This document shows positions 22,471-31,522 of a stretch of 64,000 bases of DNA, piece by piece. The stretch's first letter is position 1; each line of letters begins with the position of its first letter. The position numbers were made by a program, and so were the translations under genes. Source of the stretch: Candidatus Saccharibacteria bacterium oral taxon 488 (GTDB taxonomy: Bacteria > Patescibacteriota > Saccharimonadia > Saccharimonadales > Saccharimonadaceae). The notes below the pieces were generated by a model. The model ran no database searches. It saw only the letters and a list, made by a program, of their open reading frames with translations, and was not told the origin of the DNA. Where the stretch lies: contig CP047920.1 of NCBI GenBank assembly GCA_010202645.1, positions 434,001 to 498,000 on the forward strand, written 5' to 3'.

Positions 22471-23409
22471 TTACACCGCAATCGGCGCCTTAATAGGCGG
22501 ATGATGCTCGTAATCCTCCAAGCGAATATCATCAATGGTGAAATCGTCGATGTTCTTGATATCCGGGTTGAGCCACAGTTTTGGCAGCGGCAGCGGACGG
22601 CGCGACAACTGCTCATCGACCTGCGCGCGGTGATTATTGTAAATATGCGCGCTATTCAGGGTGTGGATGAATTCGCCGGGCTGTTTATCAGTCACCTGAG
22701 CGATCATTGACAGCAGCAGCGCGTAGCTGGCAATATTAAACGGCACACCGAGGAACATATCCGCCGAACGCTGCGTCAGTGCCAGATCCAGTTTATCTTT
22801 CTCGCCATTTTCACCTGGCCGAACATTAAACTGGAACATGGTGTGGCACGGCGGCAGTCCGCCCGACTGCACGATATCGTCAATTTCCGCCACGTTCCAG
22901 GCGCTGACAATGTTGCGCCGCGACGTCGGATTATTCTGTATCATGTCGATGGCGTTTTGGATTTGGTCAATCGTCCCGCCCTTGCCGTCCGGCCATTTGC
23001 GCCACTGCACGCCGTAAACCGGCCCCAAATTACCCCATTCTTCGGCAAACGCGTGGTCAGTCGCAATTTTACCGATAAACTCTTTCATGCCAGCGCGCCA
23101 CTCCTCGCCATTGATCTCCGGAATGCTTTGACCGGTTTTCTCTAGATAATTCTTGTACGGCCACTCGTCCCAAATATGCACGCCATTTTGCGCCAGATAT
23201 TCAATATTACCCGTGCCTTTCAGAAACCACAGCAGCTCATGTGCCACGCTGTTGAAATATAATTTCTTAGTGGTCATAGCCGGAAAGCCATCCGTTAGAT
23301 CATACCGCGTTTGCACACCAAACACTTCCGTCGTGCCCGTACCGGTGCGGTCGTCTTTTTTCACGCCATTATCACGAACCTGTCGCAGGACGTCTAAATA
23401 TTGCCTCAT
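22471..23409 (-). CDS. thyA: Thymidylate synthase
   Basis: This 312-residue enzyme methylates dUMP to dTMP using methylene-tetrahydrofolate. The nucleophile cysteine lies in [12 protein letters not shown] near residue 195, with RRNIVSAWN before it and [20 protein letters not shown] after. It is the longer form of the family (about 310 residues against 264 in E. coli), with the insertion around residues 80-130. GGAGGGAAGT precedes the ATG. Confidence 0.97.
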   Translation of the reverse strand: MRQYLDVLRQVRDNGVKKDDRTGTGTTEVFGVQTRYDLTDGFPAMTTKKLYFNSVAHELLWFLKGTGNIEYLAQNGVHIWDEWPYKNYLEKTGQSIPEINGEEWRAGMKEFIGKIATDHAFAEEWGNLGPVYGVQWRKWPDGKGGTIDQIQNAIDMIQNNPTSRRNIVSAWNVAEIDDIVQSGGLPPCHTMFQFNVRPGENGEKDKLDLALTQRSADMFLGVPFNIASYALLLSMIAQVTDKQPGEFIHTLNSAHIYNNHRAQVDEQLSRRPLPLPKLWLNPDIKNIDDFTIDDIRLEDYEHHPPIKAPIAV

Positions 23410-23541
23410 ACTTCCCTCCTCGCCTTTTCTTAATTATGGCAATATCCCAGCATAACCACAAGCGAAAATGGCGGTAGTTTTAACAACGTTACGGCCGTGT
23501 TCGATGTATTTACGGCTCGCGGTCACGAGACTTCTTGCGGC

Positions 23542-24141
23542 CTACGCCAGCTTGCTCAACACCTTATCCACCAGCCCATACTGCACCGCCTCCTGAGAAC
23601 TCATCCAGTAGTCGCGCTCCATGTCGGCCTTGACTTTAGAGAGCCTCTGGCCGGTGTTTTTGGCCATAATTTTGGCCAGCATCTCCTTCACCTCCAGCGT
23701 TTCCTTCAGGTCAATTTCCATGTCGGTCACCTTGCCGCGCGTGCCGCTTGACGGCTGATGGATCATCACCTTGGCGTGCGGCAAGCAGAACCGCTTGCCC
23801 TTGGCGCCAGAGCTGAGTAGAAACGCGCCCATGCTGGCCTGCAAGCCGATGCCATACGTCGCCACGTCCGGCTTGATAAAATTCATGGTGTCATATATCG
23901 CCATGCCATCATAGACACTGCCGCCCGGACTGTTGATGTAGAGCGAAATGTCTGCCCCCGGGTCAACGTACGCCAGGTGTAATAGCTGCGCCACCACGCT
24001 GTTGGCAGTATGCTCGTTAACCTCCTCGCCGAGGAAAATAATCCGCTCATTGAGAAGTCGTGAATAGATATCAAACGCCCGCTCGCCATCGGCTGACTTT
24101 TCGATGACGGTGGGGATGAGATACGATGTTGTCTTCTTCAT
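23542..24141 (-). CDS. clpP: ATP-dependent Clp protease proteolytic subunit
   Basis: This 199-residue ClpP has the catalytic serine in [14 protein letters not shown] near residue 102 and the histidine in [11 protein letters not shown] near 127. [19 protein letters not shown] and [19 protein letters not shown] are family blocks. A TATAAT box ends 8 bases before the ATG, so the leader would be about two bases. No Clp ATPase lies beside it. Confidence 0.97.
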   Translation of the reverse strand: MKKTTSYLIPTVIEKSADGERAFDIYSRLLNERIIFLGEEVNEHTANSVVAQLLHLAYVDPGADISLYINSPGGSVYDGMAIYDTMNFIKPDVATYGIGLQASMGAFLLSSGAKGKRFCLPHAKVMIHQPSSGTRGKVTDMEIDLKETLEVKEMLAKIMAKNTGQRLSKVKADMERDYWMSSQEAVQYGLVDKVLSKLA

Positions 24142-24196
24142 ACACAGTTATTATATAAGCTTAGCTCGCCGCTGTAAAGAATAGCCTGTCAATCCA

Positions 24197-25579
24197 TTAT
24201 ATATTGAAACTTTTTAGCAGCCGCTCTTGCCCCGCACGTATTAGCTCCTGAGCCTCCTCTGTATGGAGCGGCACTAAGCGGACGTAGACCTGGCCCGATT
24301 GCTGTCCAGCGGCGACCAATATACCGAGCTGTTCATCAATATACGCAACGTGTTCAAAGCTATTCTCGCCATATTTAATACTCTCATCCCATATACTTGG
24401 ATTTAATATGGCGCTATCACGCCCTCCTGACCATGTCGCAAAGACACCCATCCGGTCAATAGGGTTACTCCACTGCTTTGAGCGGACTATTGGGCCAATG
24501 AAAAGTGTATCTGCATTCGGAGCTATTTGGCGTAGTATATGATCCTCTGGGATGTCTATAGTAATACCGGCTCGGTCAGGCCCGCCGTAGCTAATGGGTA
24601 TCTGGCCTGTGCCCATTGACGGCATTGTGATATGGCGAATTGACAGCGTTGGATCGAGAAAGGCAAGCTCAGGGGAAGAGAACATTGGTATCGTTGGATC
24701 TACCATGGAATCAAATAATGCACTATTTCCCATGACGCTATATCGTGAAGCATAGGGATTTGGTTTTCCACTGTCATCCTTCTCCAGACCATACCCCGCG
24801 GCGATAATGTCCTGAATAGGAGCAACATGGGGACTATGGCACCAATCTTTTACCTCCTTATCACCATCTTGCCTTACCCACGACTGCAGGGCCCAGGCAT
24901 GACCAAGACCGCGCTTGACACCCTCTGGAGCAAGCATATGTCCTAATTCGTGTGCAATCGTACCAATGGACACGCCACCCACGTCGCGCACAAATGCAAC
25001 TGGAGGCTGTTTATCGTCGTACACGGTTAGACCAGCGTAGTAGTCCTTTTCTGTATCAGCAGAATCGACGATAACCAGTGCCATATCACTTTCCGTTTTA
25101 CGAGCATGGGCCTGACCAATCGCTTGAAGCAGACGCTGACCATAGGCAGGTTGTTTACCGTCCTCAGTTATTCGTGTTGTATCAGGCGAGTGACCATCCC
25201 GCGTGAACCGCACATTAAGGTATAGATGGCTAGTCGTTAGCGCGATACGCCCAAGAGCATCTCGTACCCCAGAGCTAATTTTTTCAATGCCTTGATGCGG
25301 CTCGGCGTTTTCTGGCAATAATTGCACGACGACAACACTTAGCGAGCCCAGCGGCGGAGCTTTTCGCTCGTTATTGCGCTGTATCGGTATATTTTGACCT
25401 TGTTCTGATCCTAGATTTTTTATAGCCTCACCGATAAGAGTTCCAGCGCCCAAGCATCCAGCACCAAGCGCCATACCTCCCAAAAAACTGCGACGGCTAA
25501 CCTTCTTGCCGCTCCCGTCTGTCTCTTGGAAATGCCCAGACTCCAACTCTGGACGCTCAGACTTTGAGGATTCACACAT
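24197..25579 (-). CDS. Exported zinc metalloprotease with Tat-type signal
   Basis: This is a 460-residue protein. Residues 26-50 look like a twin-arginine signal (KKVSRRSFLGGMALGAGCLG), so it is probably folded before export and may stay anchored, since there is no clear cleavage site. A zinc-protease motif HELGHMLAPEG lies at 210-220. The rest is not a family I can name. Its promoter is fully consensus: TTGACA (25611-25616), 17 bases, TATAAT (25588-25593), with a leader of about two bases. An exported protease in an epibiont could act on host surface proteins, but that is inference. Confidence 0.8.
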   Translation of the reverse strand: MCESSKSERPELESGHFQETDGSGKKVSRRSFLGGMALGAGCLGAGTLIGEAIKNLGSEQGQNIPIQRNNERKAPPLGSLSVVVVQLLPENAEPHQGIEKISSGVRDALGRIALTTSHLYLNVRFTRDGHSPDTTRITEDGKQPAYGQRLLQAIGQAHARKTESDMALVIVDSADTEKDYYAGLTVYDDKQPPVAFVRDVGGVSIGTIAHELGHMLAPEGVKRGLGHAWALQSWVRQDGDKEVKDWCHSPHVAPIQDIIAAGYGLEKDDSGKPNPYASRYSVMGNSALFDSMVDPTIPMFSSPELAFLDPTLSIRHITMPSMGTGQIPISYGGPDRAGITIDIPEDHILRQIAPNADTLFIGPIVRSKQWSNPIDRMGVFATWSGGRDSAILNPSIWDESIKYGENSFEHVAYIDEQLGILVAAGQQSGQVYVRLVPLHTEEAQELIRAGQERLLKSFNI

Positions 25580-25587
25580 ATTTTGTC

Positions 25588-25616
25588 ATTATACCAGCTA
25601 ATTGTAGGTTTGTCAA
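25588..25616 (-). promoter_or_regulatory. Consensus promoter of the exported metalloprotease
   Basis: On the minus strand this is TTGACA, exactly 17 bases, TATAAT, the best sigma70-type match in the window. The predicted transcript starts about two bases before the ATG. Confidence 0.85.
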
Positions 25617-25650
25617 TAAAACAGGGGCGGCCCTTTTGCCATCCCCTGCT
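25617..25650 (-). terminator. tig terminator
   Basis: On the minus strand CAGGGGATGGC, a short loop, and GCCGCCCCTG are followed by TTTTATTG. It ends directly against the -35 box of the next promoter. Confidence 0.7.
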
Positions 25651-25677
25651 TCAGATTATTTTATTGCTATGTCGTCG

Positions 25678-26964
25678 CTATTTACTATTCAGCTCAACTA
25701 GCTTGTCGATCGTCTTGTCGGTGATCATCCGGTTTGCGATGTCACGGTGGACGTTCGGATCATCAAATCGCGCGGCCAGCTTAACGTCCTTGCCGTATTG
25801 CTGCTTGAAGGTGGAAATTTGCCTATCAAGCTCCTCGCGGCCAACCTCTACGCCCAGCTCCTTTGATAGCTCAGCCAGCACCAAGCCAGCCTTGACCCGC
25901 TTTTCGGCCGCCGGACGAGCTTCTTTTTTCTGCCAATCGGCTTTATCCTTGAAGCCTTGCGTCTTTAGGTACGAGTCCATTGTCAGGCCTCGATATGACA
26001 AATTCTGCATCAGATCTTGTTCAATTGACCGCAGCTGATCGTCGATTAATAGCTCTGGCAGCGCCACCTTGGAGCCATCCGCCAATTCCGCCACCAGCTC
26101 ATCCTTGAGTTTTTCCTTGGCCTCGCGCTCTTTTTGCGCGGTAATCTCGCGCTTGATGTCGGCCTTGAGTTCTTTGACGTCGGTGAACGGGCCACATTTA
26201 GCGGCAAATTCATCATTGAGTTCCGGTAGCCTTAGCTCATTTACTTTATGCAGCGTTACGCTAAATACCACCTTAGCACCAGCTAGATTTTCAGCGTGGT
26301 AATCCTTCGGAAATTCGAGGTCGAGATCAAATGTCTCGCCGGCCTTGTGGCCAACTACGCCCTCTTCAAAGCCGGGGATAAACTGACCGCCACCCAGTTT
26401 CAGGGCAAAGTCCTTGGCCGAACCACCGTCAAACGCCACGCCGTCTTTCTTGCCAACAAAGTCAATGATCGCCTCATCACCTTCTTGAGCCGCACGCTTG
26501 ACCTCGGCTTTATCGACAAAATTCTGCTGCATTCGCTCGATGATTTCGTCGACGTCCTTGGCCTCAACCTTGACAGCCTGAGGCTTGGCCTTGAGCTTTT
26601 TGTAATCACCTAATTTGACCGGCGGCACAACGGTCGCCTCGGCGGTGAACTCGACTTCTTGATTGGGGACAAATTTCTTGACCTCAACGCTCGGCCGTTC
26701 CAGCGCCTGGAGCTTCTCATTCATAAAGGCCTCAGCCACCGCCTTGGACAGGGCGTTGTCGAGTACCTGCTCCTGGAGCGCCATTGGATTGACGTGCTTA
26801 GCAGCCACGCTGACCGGCACTTTACCCTTACGAAATCCCGGCACCTTGAGGTCGCGCGCCATCTTGGTCAGCGCCACCTGCTCGGCTGCATTTAGCTCGT
26901 CCGCTCCGAGCGTAATTGTCAAACAAACGTTGGTATCTGATAGTTTCTTTACGGTAGTCTTCAT
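25678..26964 (-). CDS. tig: Trigger factor, ribosome-associated chaperone and prolyl isomerase
   Basis: This 428-residue protein binds ribosomal L23 and folds nascent chains. The ribosome-docking motif is VPGFRKGKVPVSVAAKHV near residue 40. The central FKBP-type domain (about 150-235) contains GDEAIIDFVGKKDGVAFDGG and GGGQFIPGFEEGVVGHKAG, and the C-terminal arms are helical. A TATAAT box ends 8 bases before the ATG. It is followed by a good terminator, so it is a single-gene unit. Confidence 0.96.
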   Translation of the reverse strand: MKTTVKKLSDTNVCLTITLGADELNAAEQVALTKMARDLKVPGFRKGKVPVSVAAKHVNPMALQEQVLDNALSKAVAEAFMNEKLQALERPSVEVKKFVPNQEVEFTAEATVVPPVKLGDYKKLKAKPQAVKVEAKDVDEIIERMQQNFVDKAEVKRAAQEGDEAIIDFVGKKDGVAFDGGSAKDFALKLGGGQFIPGFEEGVVGHKAGETFDLDLEFPKDYHAENLAGAKVVFSVTLHKVNELRLPELNDEFAAKCGPFTDVKELKADIKREITAQKEREAKEKLKDELVAELADGSKVALPELLIDDQLRSIEQDLMQNLSYRGLTMDSYLKTQGFKDKADWQKKEARPAAEKRVKAGLVLAELSKELGVEVGREELDRQISTFKQQYGKDVKLAARFDDPNVHRDIANRMITDKTIDKLVELNSK

Positions 26965-26990
26965 AACTACTTATTATAACAGGGGTGGCA

Positions 26991-28328
26991 CTAAATCTCA
27001 AACGCCGCGTCGTCATCGCCGTCGTAGCGCCGATCTTTGACCACGCTGATCATTCGCTCGAGGCTGACTTTTTGTTCGGTTGACTCGATGAGGTTTTTGA
27101 TCGTGTAGACACCCGAAGCGACTTCTTCTTCGCCGACAAACGCTACGAATGGGATGTTCTTTTTGAGCGCAGTTTTCAGCTGCTTGTCTAACTTACGCCC
27201 GCTGAAATCTAACTCGGCCCGCACCCCCTCGCTGCGCAGCGTCCGCGCTAGAGCATCGGCCCCCTCCAGTAGCGCCGGATCCACCGCGATGATATACACG
27301 TCAGTATGCGTCGTTAGTTTTGGTAGTAACTCGTGCACCTCGAGGAACTGTTGCATGGTCGTCGCACCGAGCCCCACGCCGACTGTGGCGACCGGCTCGA
27401 CACCAAATAGTCCGACCAGCCCATCATAACGCCCGCCACCGAATAGCGCTCGATTATTCTCCGGTGAATTATCAAAAAACTCAAACACCGTACCGGTATA
27501 ATAATCCAGCCCGCGCATCAGCGTCACGTCAAACATAGCGTTACCAATACCCTTTTGGCGAAGCAGCGTCATCACCTGGCGAAGCTGCTGGACACTCGGA
27601 CTATCTGCCAGCTCCTCTGGTAGATCATCGACACTGCGCATGCTGATTAGCTGCGCCAACTTCGGCAGGCCCGCTTTGGCTTCTTCTGAGCCGAAAATCT
27701 CGATGGCTTGCTCGCGGAAAGCTTCCGGCGAAATCTTATTCTTTCGATCAAGTAGCCGCGTCATCATCTGAGCACCGATCACGTCGAGGCCGAGAAACCC
27801 ACTCATCAACTGATTGATCAGCTGGCGATTATTCACCCGCACCGTAAACATGTCTTCGCGCGCGCCAAAGTTCATGATGCTATGGTAGCCAAACTCGATA
27901 ATCTCCGCGTCCGCCCACGGCCCTTCCGCACCAAACAGGTCGGCGTTTAATTGCCAAAACTCGCGTTCCCGCCCGCGCTGCGGCCGTTCGTAACGCATAA
28001 AATTAGCGATAGAATAGAGCCGGGCCGGCATGGGTAATTCCTGACGCCGACTGGCCACCATGCGGGAAATCGACGGCGTCATCTCTGGGCGAATTGCTAC
28101 CTGTCGACCGCCGCGATCGGTGAACAAGTACGTCTGCTCGCCCGCTAACTCCTGCCCCGACTTGGCGGTATAAATATCCAGCGGCTCGAGCAAGGGTGCA
28201 CCGTACTCCTCGTACCCAAAACTCTGCGCCGTGGTGTGCCACACCTTGAAAATATAGTTTTGCAGGCGCTTGTCCTCCGGGAAATAATCGCGCGCGCCCT
28301 TGTAACTCTGAGTTGATAAATTGCTCAT
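26991..28328 (-). CDS. hisS: Histidyl-tRNA synthetase
   Basis: This class II synthetase has about 445 residues. Motif 2 is RYERPQRGREREFWQLNADL, the histidine-specific block GLDYYTGTVFE is near residue 270, and motif 3 contains VGLGATTM. The C-terminal anticodon-binding domain is complete. The frame opens with a TTG 13 codons earlier; I prefer ATG 28328 (MSNLSTQSYKGARDY), where family homology begins, although no strong ribosome site is seen. Confidence 0.96.
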   Translation of the reverse strand: MSNLSTQSYKGARDYFPEDKRLQNYIFKVWHTTAQSFGYEEYGAPLLEPLDIYTAKSGQELAGEQTYLFTDRGGRQVAIRPEMTPSISRMVASRRQELPMPARLYSIANFMRYERPQRGREREFWQLNADLFGAEGPWADAEIIEFGYHSIMNFGAREDMFTVRVNNRQLINQLMSGFLGLDVIGAQMMTRLLDRKNKISPEAFREQAIEIFGSEEAKAGLPKLAQLISMRSVDDLPEELADSPSVQQLRQVMTLLRQKGIGNAMFDVTLMRGLDYYTGTVFEFFDNSPENNRALFGGGRYDGLVGLFGVEPVATVGVGLGATTMQQFLEVHELLPKLTTHTDVYIIAVDPALLEGADALARTLRSEGVRAELDFSGRKLDKQLKTALKKNIPFVAFVGEEEVASGVYTIKNLIESTEQKVSLERMISVVKDRRYDGDDDAAFEI

Positions 28329-28397
28329 GGTTGCTTTTATTGTGGCATAGTGGGGCGAATTTTTCAATAATAAAGGCGGGTGAGGGGTTGGAGCATA

Positions 28398-28925
28398 TCA
28401 ACCGAGCACATGCTGCTGCAGCCAGCAATACATCGCCACGGTCGCTGCCGCGCCGACGTTGATGGAGCGGGTCGAGCCGAATTGCTCGATGGCGACAATT
28501 TTATCTGCTGCCTGCGCCATTTCCTCGGAAATCCCCGGCCCTTCCTGACCAAACACCAACACCGCATGCTTTGGCAATGTCGTCTCCGCCATATTGACGC
28601 TGCCCGGGATATTGTCAATCGCAATAATTATCCTGCCCTCAGCCCGCATTAACTCGACAAACTCCGCTGTCGAACCGACATAATGTACGTGCAGATATTT
28701 ATCCGTCATCATGGCGCCGCGCTTGTTCCATTGCCGCCTGCCGATGACGTAAATCTGCCGCACACCAAACGCATTGGCGCTCCTGACAATCGTTCCCATA
28801 TTAAAGTCCCGTTCGGTGTTCTCCAGAGCGATCACCAAGCCGTGATCCTTGGCGTCCAGCTCCTTCACAATCTCCGCTTCGCTCCGACCTTTGAATTTGT
28901 CAATCACATTTCGCGTATCTTCCAT
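28398..28925 (-). CDS. SPOUT-family RNA 2'-O-methyltransferase (TrmH-like)
   Basis: This is a 175-residue protein with the three SPOUT motifs. NTERDFNMGTIVRSANAFGV is near residue 36, FGQEGPGISEEM near 125, and GSTRSINVGAAATVAMY near 150, the last being the knotted SAM site. It likely methylates a ribose in tRNA or rRNA; the target cannot be assigned. There is no N-terminal substrate-binding domain. A TACAAT box lies 7 bases before the ATG. Confidence 0.88.
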   Translation of the reverse strand: MEDTRNVIDKFKGRSEAEIVKELDAKDHGLVIALENTERDFNMGTIVRSANAFGVRQIYVIGRRQWNKRGAMMTDKYLHVHYVGSTAEFVELMRAEGRIIIAIDNIPGSVNMAETTLPKHAVLVFGQEGPGISEEMAQAADKIVAIEQFGSTRSINVGAAATVAMYCWLQQHVLG

Positions 28926-29008
28926 CTCTGTTATTGTAGCAAACGTCAGGAAAAAGAGACAAAAATCTCATCATCATGAGGAATGCGGCTCACACTCAAG
29001 CTTCCACA

Positions 29009-29287
29009 CTATCTCACAACAAACGACACCTCGATCACATCGCCGATGGTGATCTGCTCTTTCTGGCGGACTTTCGCGGGCAGCGCCAAAAACTGCGAAC
29101 CATCGCCCATTGGCAGTAGCGACGTCTGCCATGATGAGCCGCCGACCGTCGCCTTCACCGCCACTAAACCCCTCACCGCGAGCGGCTTGAGTTCGTCAGT
29201 GAATTCTTGAGGCGCAGCAACATAATACCAGCCGCCAGCCTGCGGAAACAAGCGCACCTCGGATTTAAATGTGTATGGTTTTGCCAT
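29009..29287 (-). CDS. DUF1905 domain protein
   Basis: This 92-residue protein is essentially a single DUF1905 domain: GGWYYVAAPQEFTDEL, VAVKATVGGSSWQTSLLPMG, then FLALPAKVRQKEQITIGDVI. The biochemical role of the family is not established. No membrane or signal segment is present. Confidence 0.8.
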   Translation of the reverse strand: MAKPYTFKSEVRLFPQAGGWYYVAAPQEFTDELKPLAVRGLVAVKATVGGSSWQTSLLPMGDGSQFLALPAKVRQKEQITIGDVIEVSFVVR

Positions 29288-29381
29288 GGCTATTTTACCC
29301 CCTCTGCTGTGTTAACTACTGCGAACGTTTCATAGTCCTATCTTTTGTCTTTCCAATTCCACCATTTTTATCCATATCAAA

Positions 29382-29729
29382 TTACTCCGACCAAACAGCA
29401 AGCTCATTGCCCGCTGGGTCTTGAAAATGAAAGCGCTTACCGCCAGGAAAATCAAATATCTCTTTCGTAATCGTAGCGCCAGCCGCCTTCACCCTATCAT
29501 AGACCGCCTGAATATCCGAAACATAGATCACTGGAAGCGGAGCCGTTGCTGGATCCTCGGCATTGATACCACTACCCACGCCACTGTCGTTTGTGTCCGC
29601 ATAGTCATCGCCCCATTGTTGGTACGACCAACCAAATACTTCGGTAAAGAAGTCTTTTACTGCGTTCAATTCCTTCATGCTCTTTGCCGGAAACTCTATG
29701 TAGTCGATGTGATTATTTACCTTACTCAT
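29382..29729 (-). CDS. VOC-family (glyoxalase/bleomycin-resistance fold) protein
   Basis: This 115-residue protein is the size of one VOC module pair. It shows HIDYIEFPAKSMKELNAVKD, FFTEVFGWSYQQW and the ending FHFQDPAGNELAVWSE, which provides the usual histidine and glutamate metal ligands. The substrate is unknown. TATACT ends 6 bases before the ATG, so the mRNA is probably leaderless. Confidence 0.85.
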   Translation of the reverse strand: MSKVNNHIDYIEFPAKSMKELNAVKDFFTEVFGWSYQQWGDDYADTNDSGVGSGINAEDPATAPLPVIYVSDIQAVYDRVKAAGATITKEIFDFPGGKRFHFQDPAGNELAVWSE

Positions 29730-29820
29730 GTAAGTAGTATATCATTTTCTCCGTTAGACATACACTGAAAAAACATACGACATTGTACTGTAATAAGTGT
29801 AATTGTTATGCGCAATCGTC

Positions 29821-31251
29821 TTAGTATGTTACTCCTGCCGGCAAGGTCGATGGTACCACCGGCGCCTCATCCTCAATTGACGCGCATGGGTATGAGCAGT
29901 AGTCAACTGACAGGAAGCCAGCCGATCGGTAGTTGCCACTAGCCTTCGCTCCACCAAATGGCGCCGCAGTCGTTGCGCCAGTCAGTGGCTGGTTCCAGTT
30001 AATGATGCCTGCCTTTGTTTGCTGGTAGAATACTTCGTATTGTGCACGCTCACGAGTGACGATACCAGCAGCAAGACCAAATTGTGTTGCGTTTGCTTGG
30101 GTGATTGCTTCAGCCAGCGTCTGCACTGTTGACACCTGAAGAAGCGGCCCAAAGATCTCTTCATCTGGCAATGACACGCCGGTGACATCGATCAACCCAG
30201 GACTGACAAAGTTGTCGCCAAGTGTTGGTATCGGTTCAGCAGGAACAAGAACATGTGCGCCAGCTGAGACGGCAGCATGGTACTTATCAAAGAAATGACG
30301 AACAGCCTCATGGTCAACCAACGGACCCATGAAGGGCGTTGGATTGGTGTCAAATTGGCAACCAACAACGATGCTTTCAACCGCTTGACGAAGCGCAGGA
30401 ATAAATTCGTCTGCAACCGCTTTATTGACGATAAGCCGCCGCGCCGATGAGCAGCGTTGGCCGCTTGAAATATAGCCGGACTGCAGCGCAATGTGCACTG
30501 CGAGGCGTATATCATCATAGTCCCAAATGACAAGCGGGCTGTTGCCACCCATTTCGAGGGCGCAGATCTTGTCTGGTGCACCGGCAAGCTGCTTTTCGAT
30601 CGATACGCCAGCCGCTCGACTACCGATGAAAAGAACGCCGTTTATCTGAGGGTGCGCAATGAGCTTTTGCGCTACGTCTCCATCGCCATGAATAATCTGA
30701 AGCACCCCATCCGGTAGTCCAGCCTGTTGCCAGAGTTGCGCGTAGTACTCACCGGCATACGGTACTTTCTCGCTTGGCTTGAAAATCACGGTATTGCCAG
30801 CGAGCAAGGCAGGCATGACATGGCTATTTGGCATGCTCATTGGGAAGTTGTACGGCCCCAGCACTGCCATAGCACCGTGAGGCCGATAGCGCGTCACCGA
30901 CTGGCGTCCATTGACTTGTTTCGTAACTGTCTGAGCCCGTTGGTCATAGGCGTCAAAGACCGCCTGTACTTTATTACCAAGTGATTTGACTTCAGTGCGT
31001 GCTTCCCAGAGTGGCTTGCCATTGTCTTGCGAAATAATACGTGCAGCATCTTCGCTATGTATCGTTACTTGGTCGGCAAAAGCACGGATAATATCCTTGC
31101 GTGCATCAAGCGGTGTCGTCTCCCATATATGCTGTGCGTGTGTTGCAATAGAAACAGCCTGTGCGATTGCAGCGTCATTGGCAACACTACCAGACCAGAT
31201 TGGTTCATTGGTAGCGGGGTTCTTTGAAATGAGGTCTTTTGTTGTCTTCAT
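29821..31251 (-). CDS. astD: Succinylglutamate-semialdehyde dehydrogenase-like aldehyde dehydrogenase
   Basis: This NAD(P)-dependent aldehyde dehydrogenase has about 476 residues. YGPYNFP-type block GPYNFPMSMPNSHVMPALLA, the catalytic glutamate in LEMGGNSPLVIW and cysteine in SGQRCSSARRLIV are intact. The closeness to AstD extends to the C-terminus (GIINWNQPLTGATTAAPFGG, then YCSYPCAS). No other arginine-succinyltransferase pathway gene (astA, astB, astC, astE) is in the window, so the substrate may differ. I chose ATG 31251, preceded by GCGAGAGA, over an upstream GTG. Confidence 0.85.
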   Translation of the reverse strand: MKTTKDLISKNPATNEPIWSGSVANDAAIAQAVSIATHAQHIWETTPLDARKDIIRAFADQVTIHSEDAARIISQDNGKPLWEARTEVKSLGNKVQAVFDAYDQRAQTVTKQVNGRQSVTRYRPHGAMAVLGPYNFPMSMPNSHVMPALLAGNTVIFKPSEKVPYAGEYYAQLWQQAGLPDGVLQIIHGDGDVAQKLIAHPQINGVLFIGSRAAGVSIEKQLAGAPDKICALEMGGNSPLVIWDYDDIRLAVHIALQSGYISSGQRCSSARRLIVNKAVADEFIPALRQAVESIVVGCQFDTNPTPFMGPLVDHEAVRHFFDKYHAAVSAGAHVLVPAEPIPTLGDNFVSPGLIDVTGVSLPDEEIFGPLLQVSTVQTLAEAITQANATQFGLAAGIVTRERAQYEVFYQQTKAGIINWNQPLTGATTAAPFGGAKASGNYRSAGFLSVDYCSYPCASIEDEAPVVPSTLPAGVTY

Positions 31252-31375
31252 TAGTCTCTCGCTTAGTAGAGTGTAATCCCTTCTATGCACTACAGTATAG
31301 CATCACCACTACAAGCAACGTCAATGCGATGAAACTTGATGCATCAAAAAACCAGCCGAAGCCGGTGATGATTTC

Positions 31376-31462
31376 TGGTGCGGATGAAAGGACTTGAACC
31401 TTCACGTACTTGCGTACACTAGCACCTGAAGCTAGCGCGTCTACCAATTCCGCCACATCCGC
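31376..31462 (-). tRNA. tRNA-Leu(CAG)
   Basis: This is a class II tRNA with acceptor GCGGATG paired to CATCCGC, anticodon loop TTCAGGT (CAG), an extra arm, T-loop TTCAAGT, and an encoded CCA. It lies between the aldehyde dehydrogenase and the FAD oxidase. Confidence 0.95.
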
Positions 31463-31522
31463 GTGACTAACGAGTATTATACACGACTAGCCGCCCCGCC
31501 GCAAGGAGTTTGCCTAGCCGTT

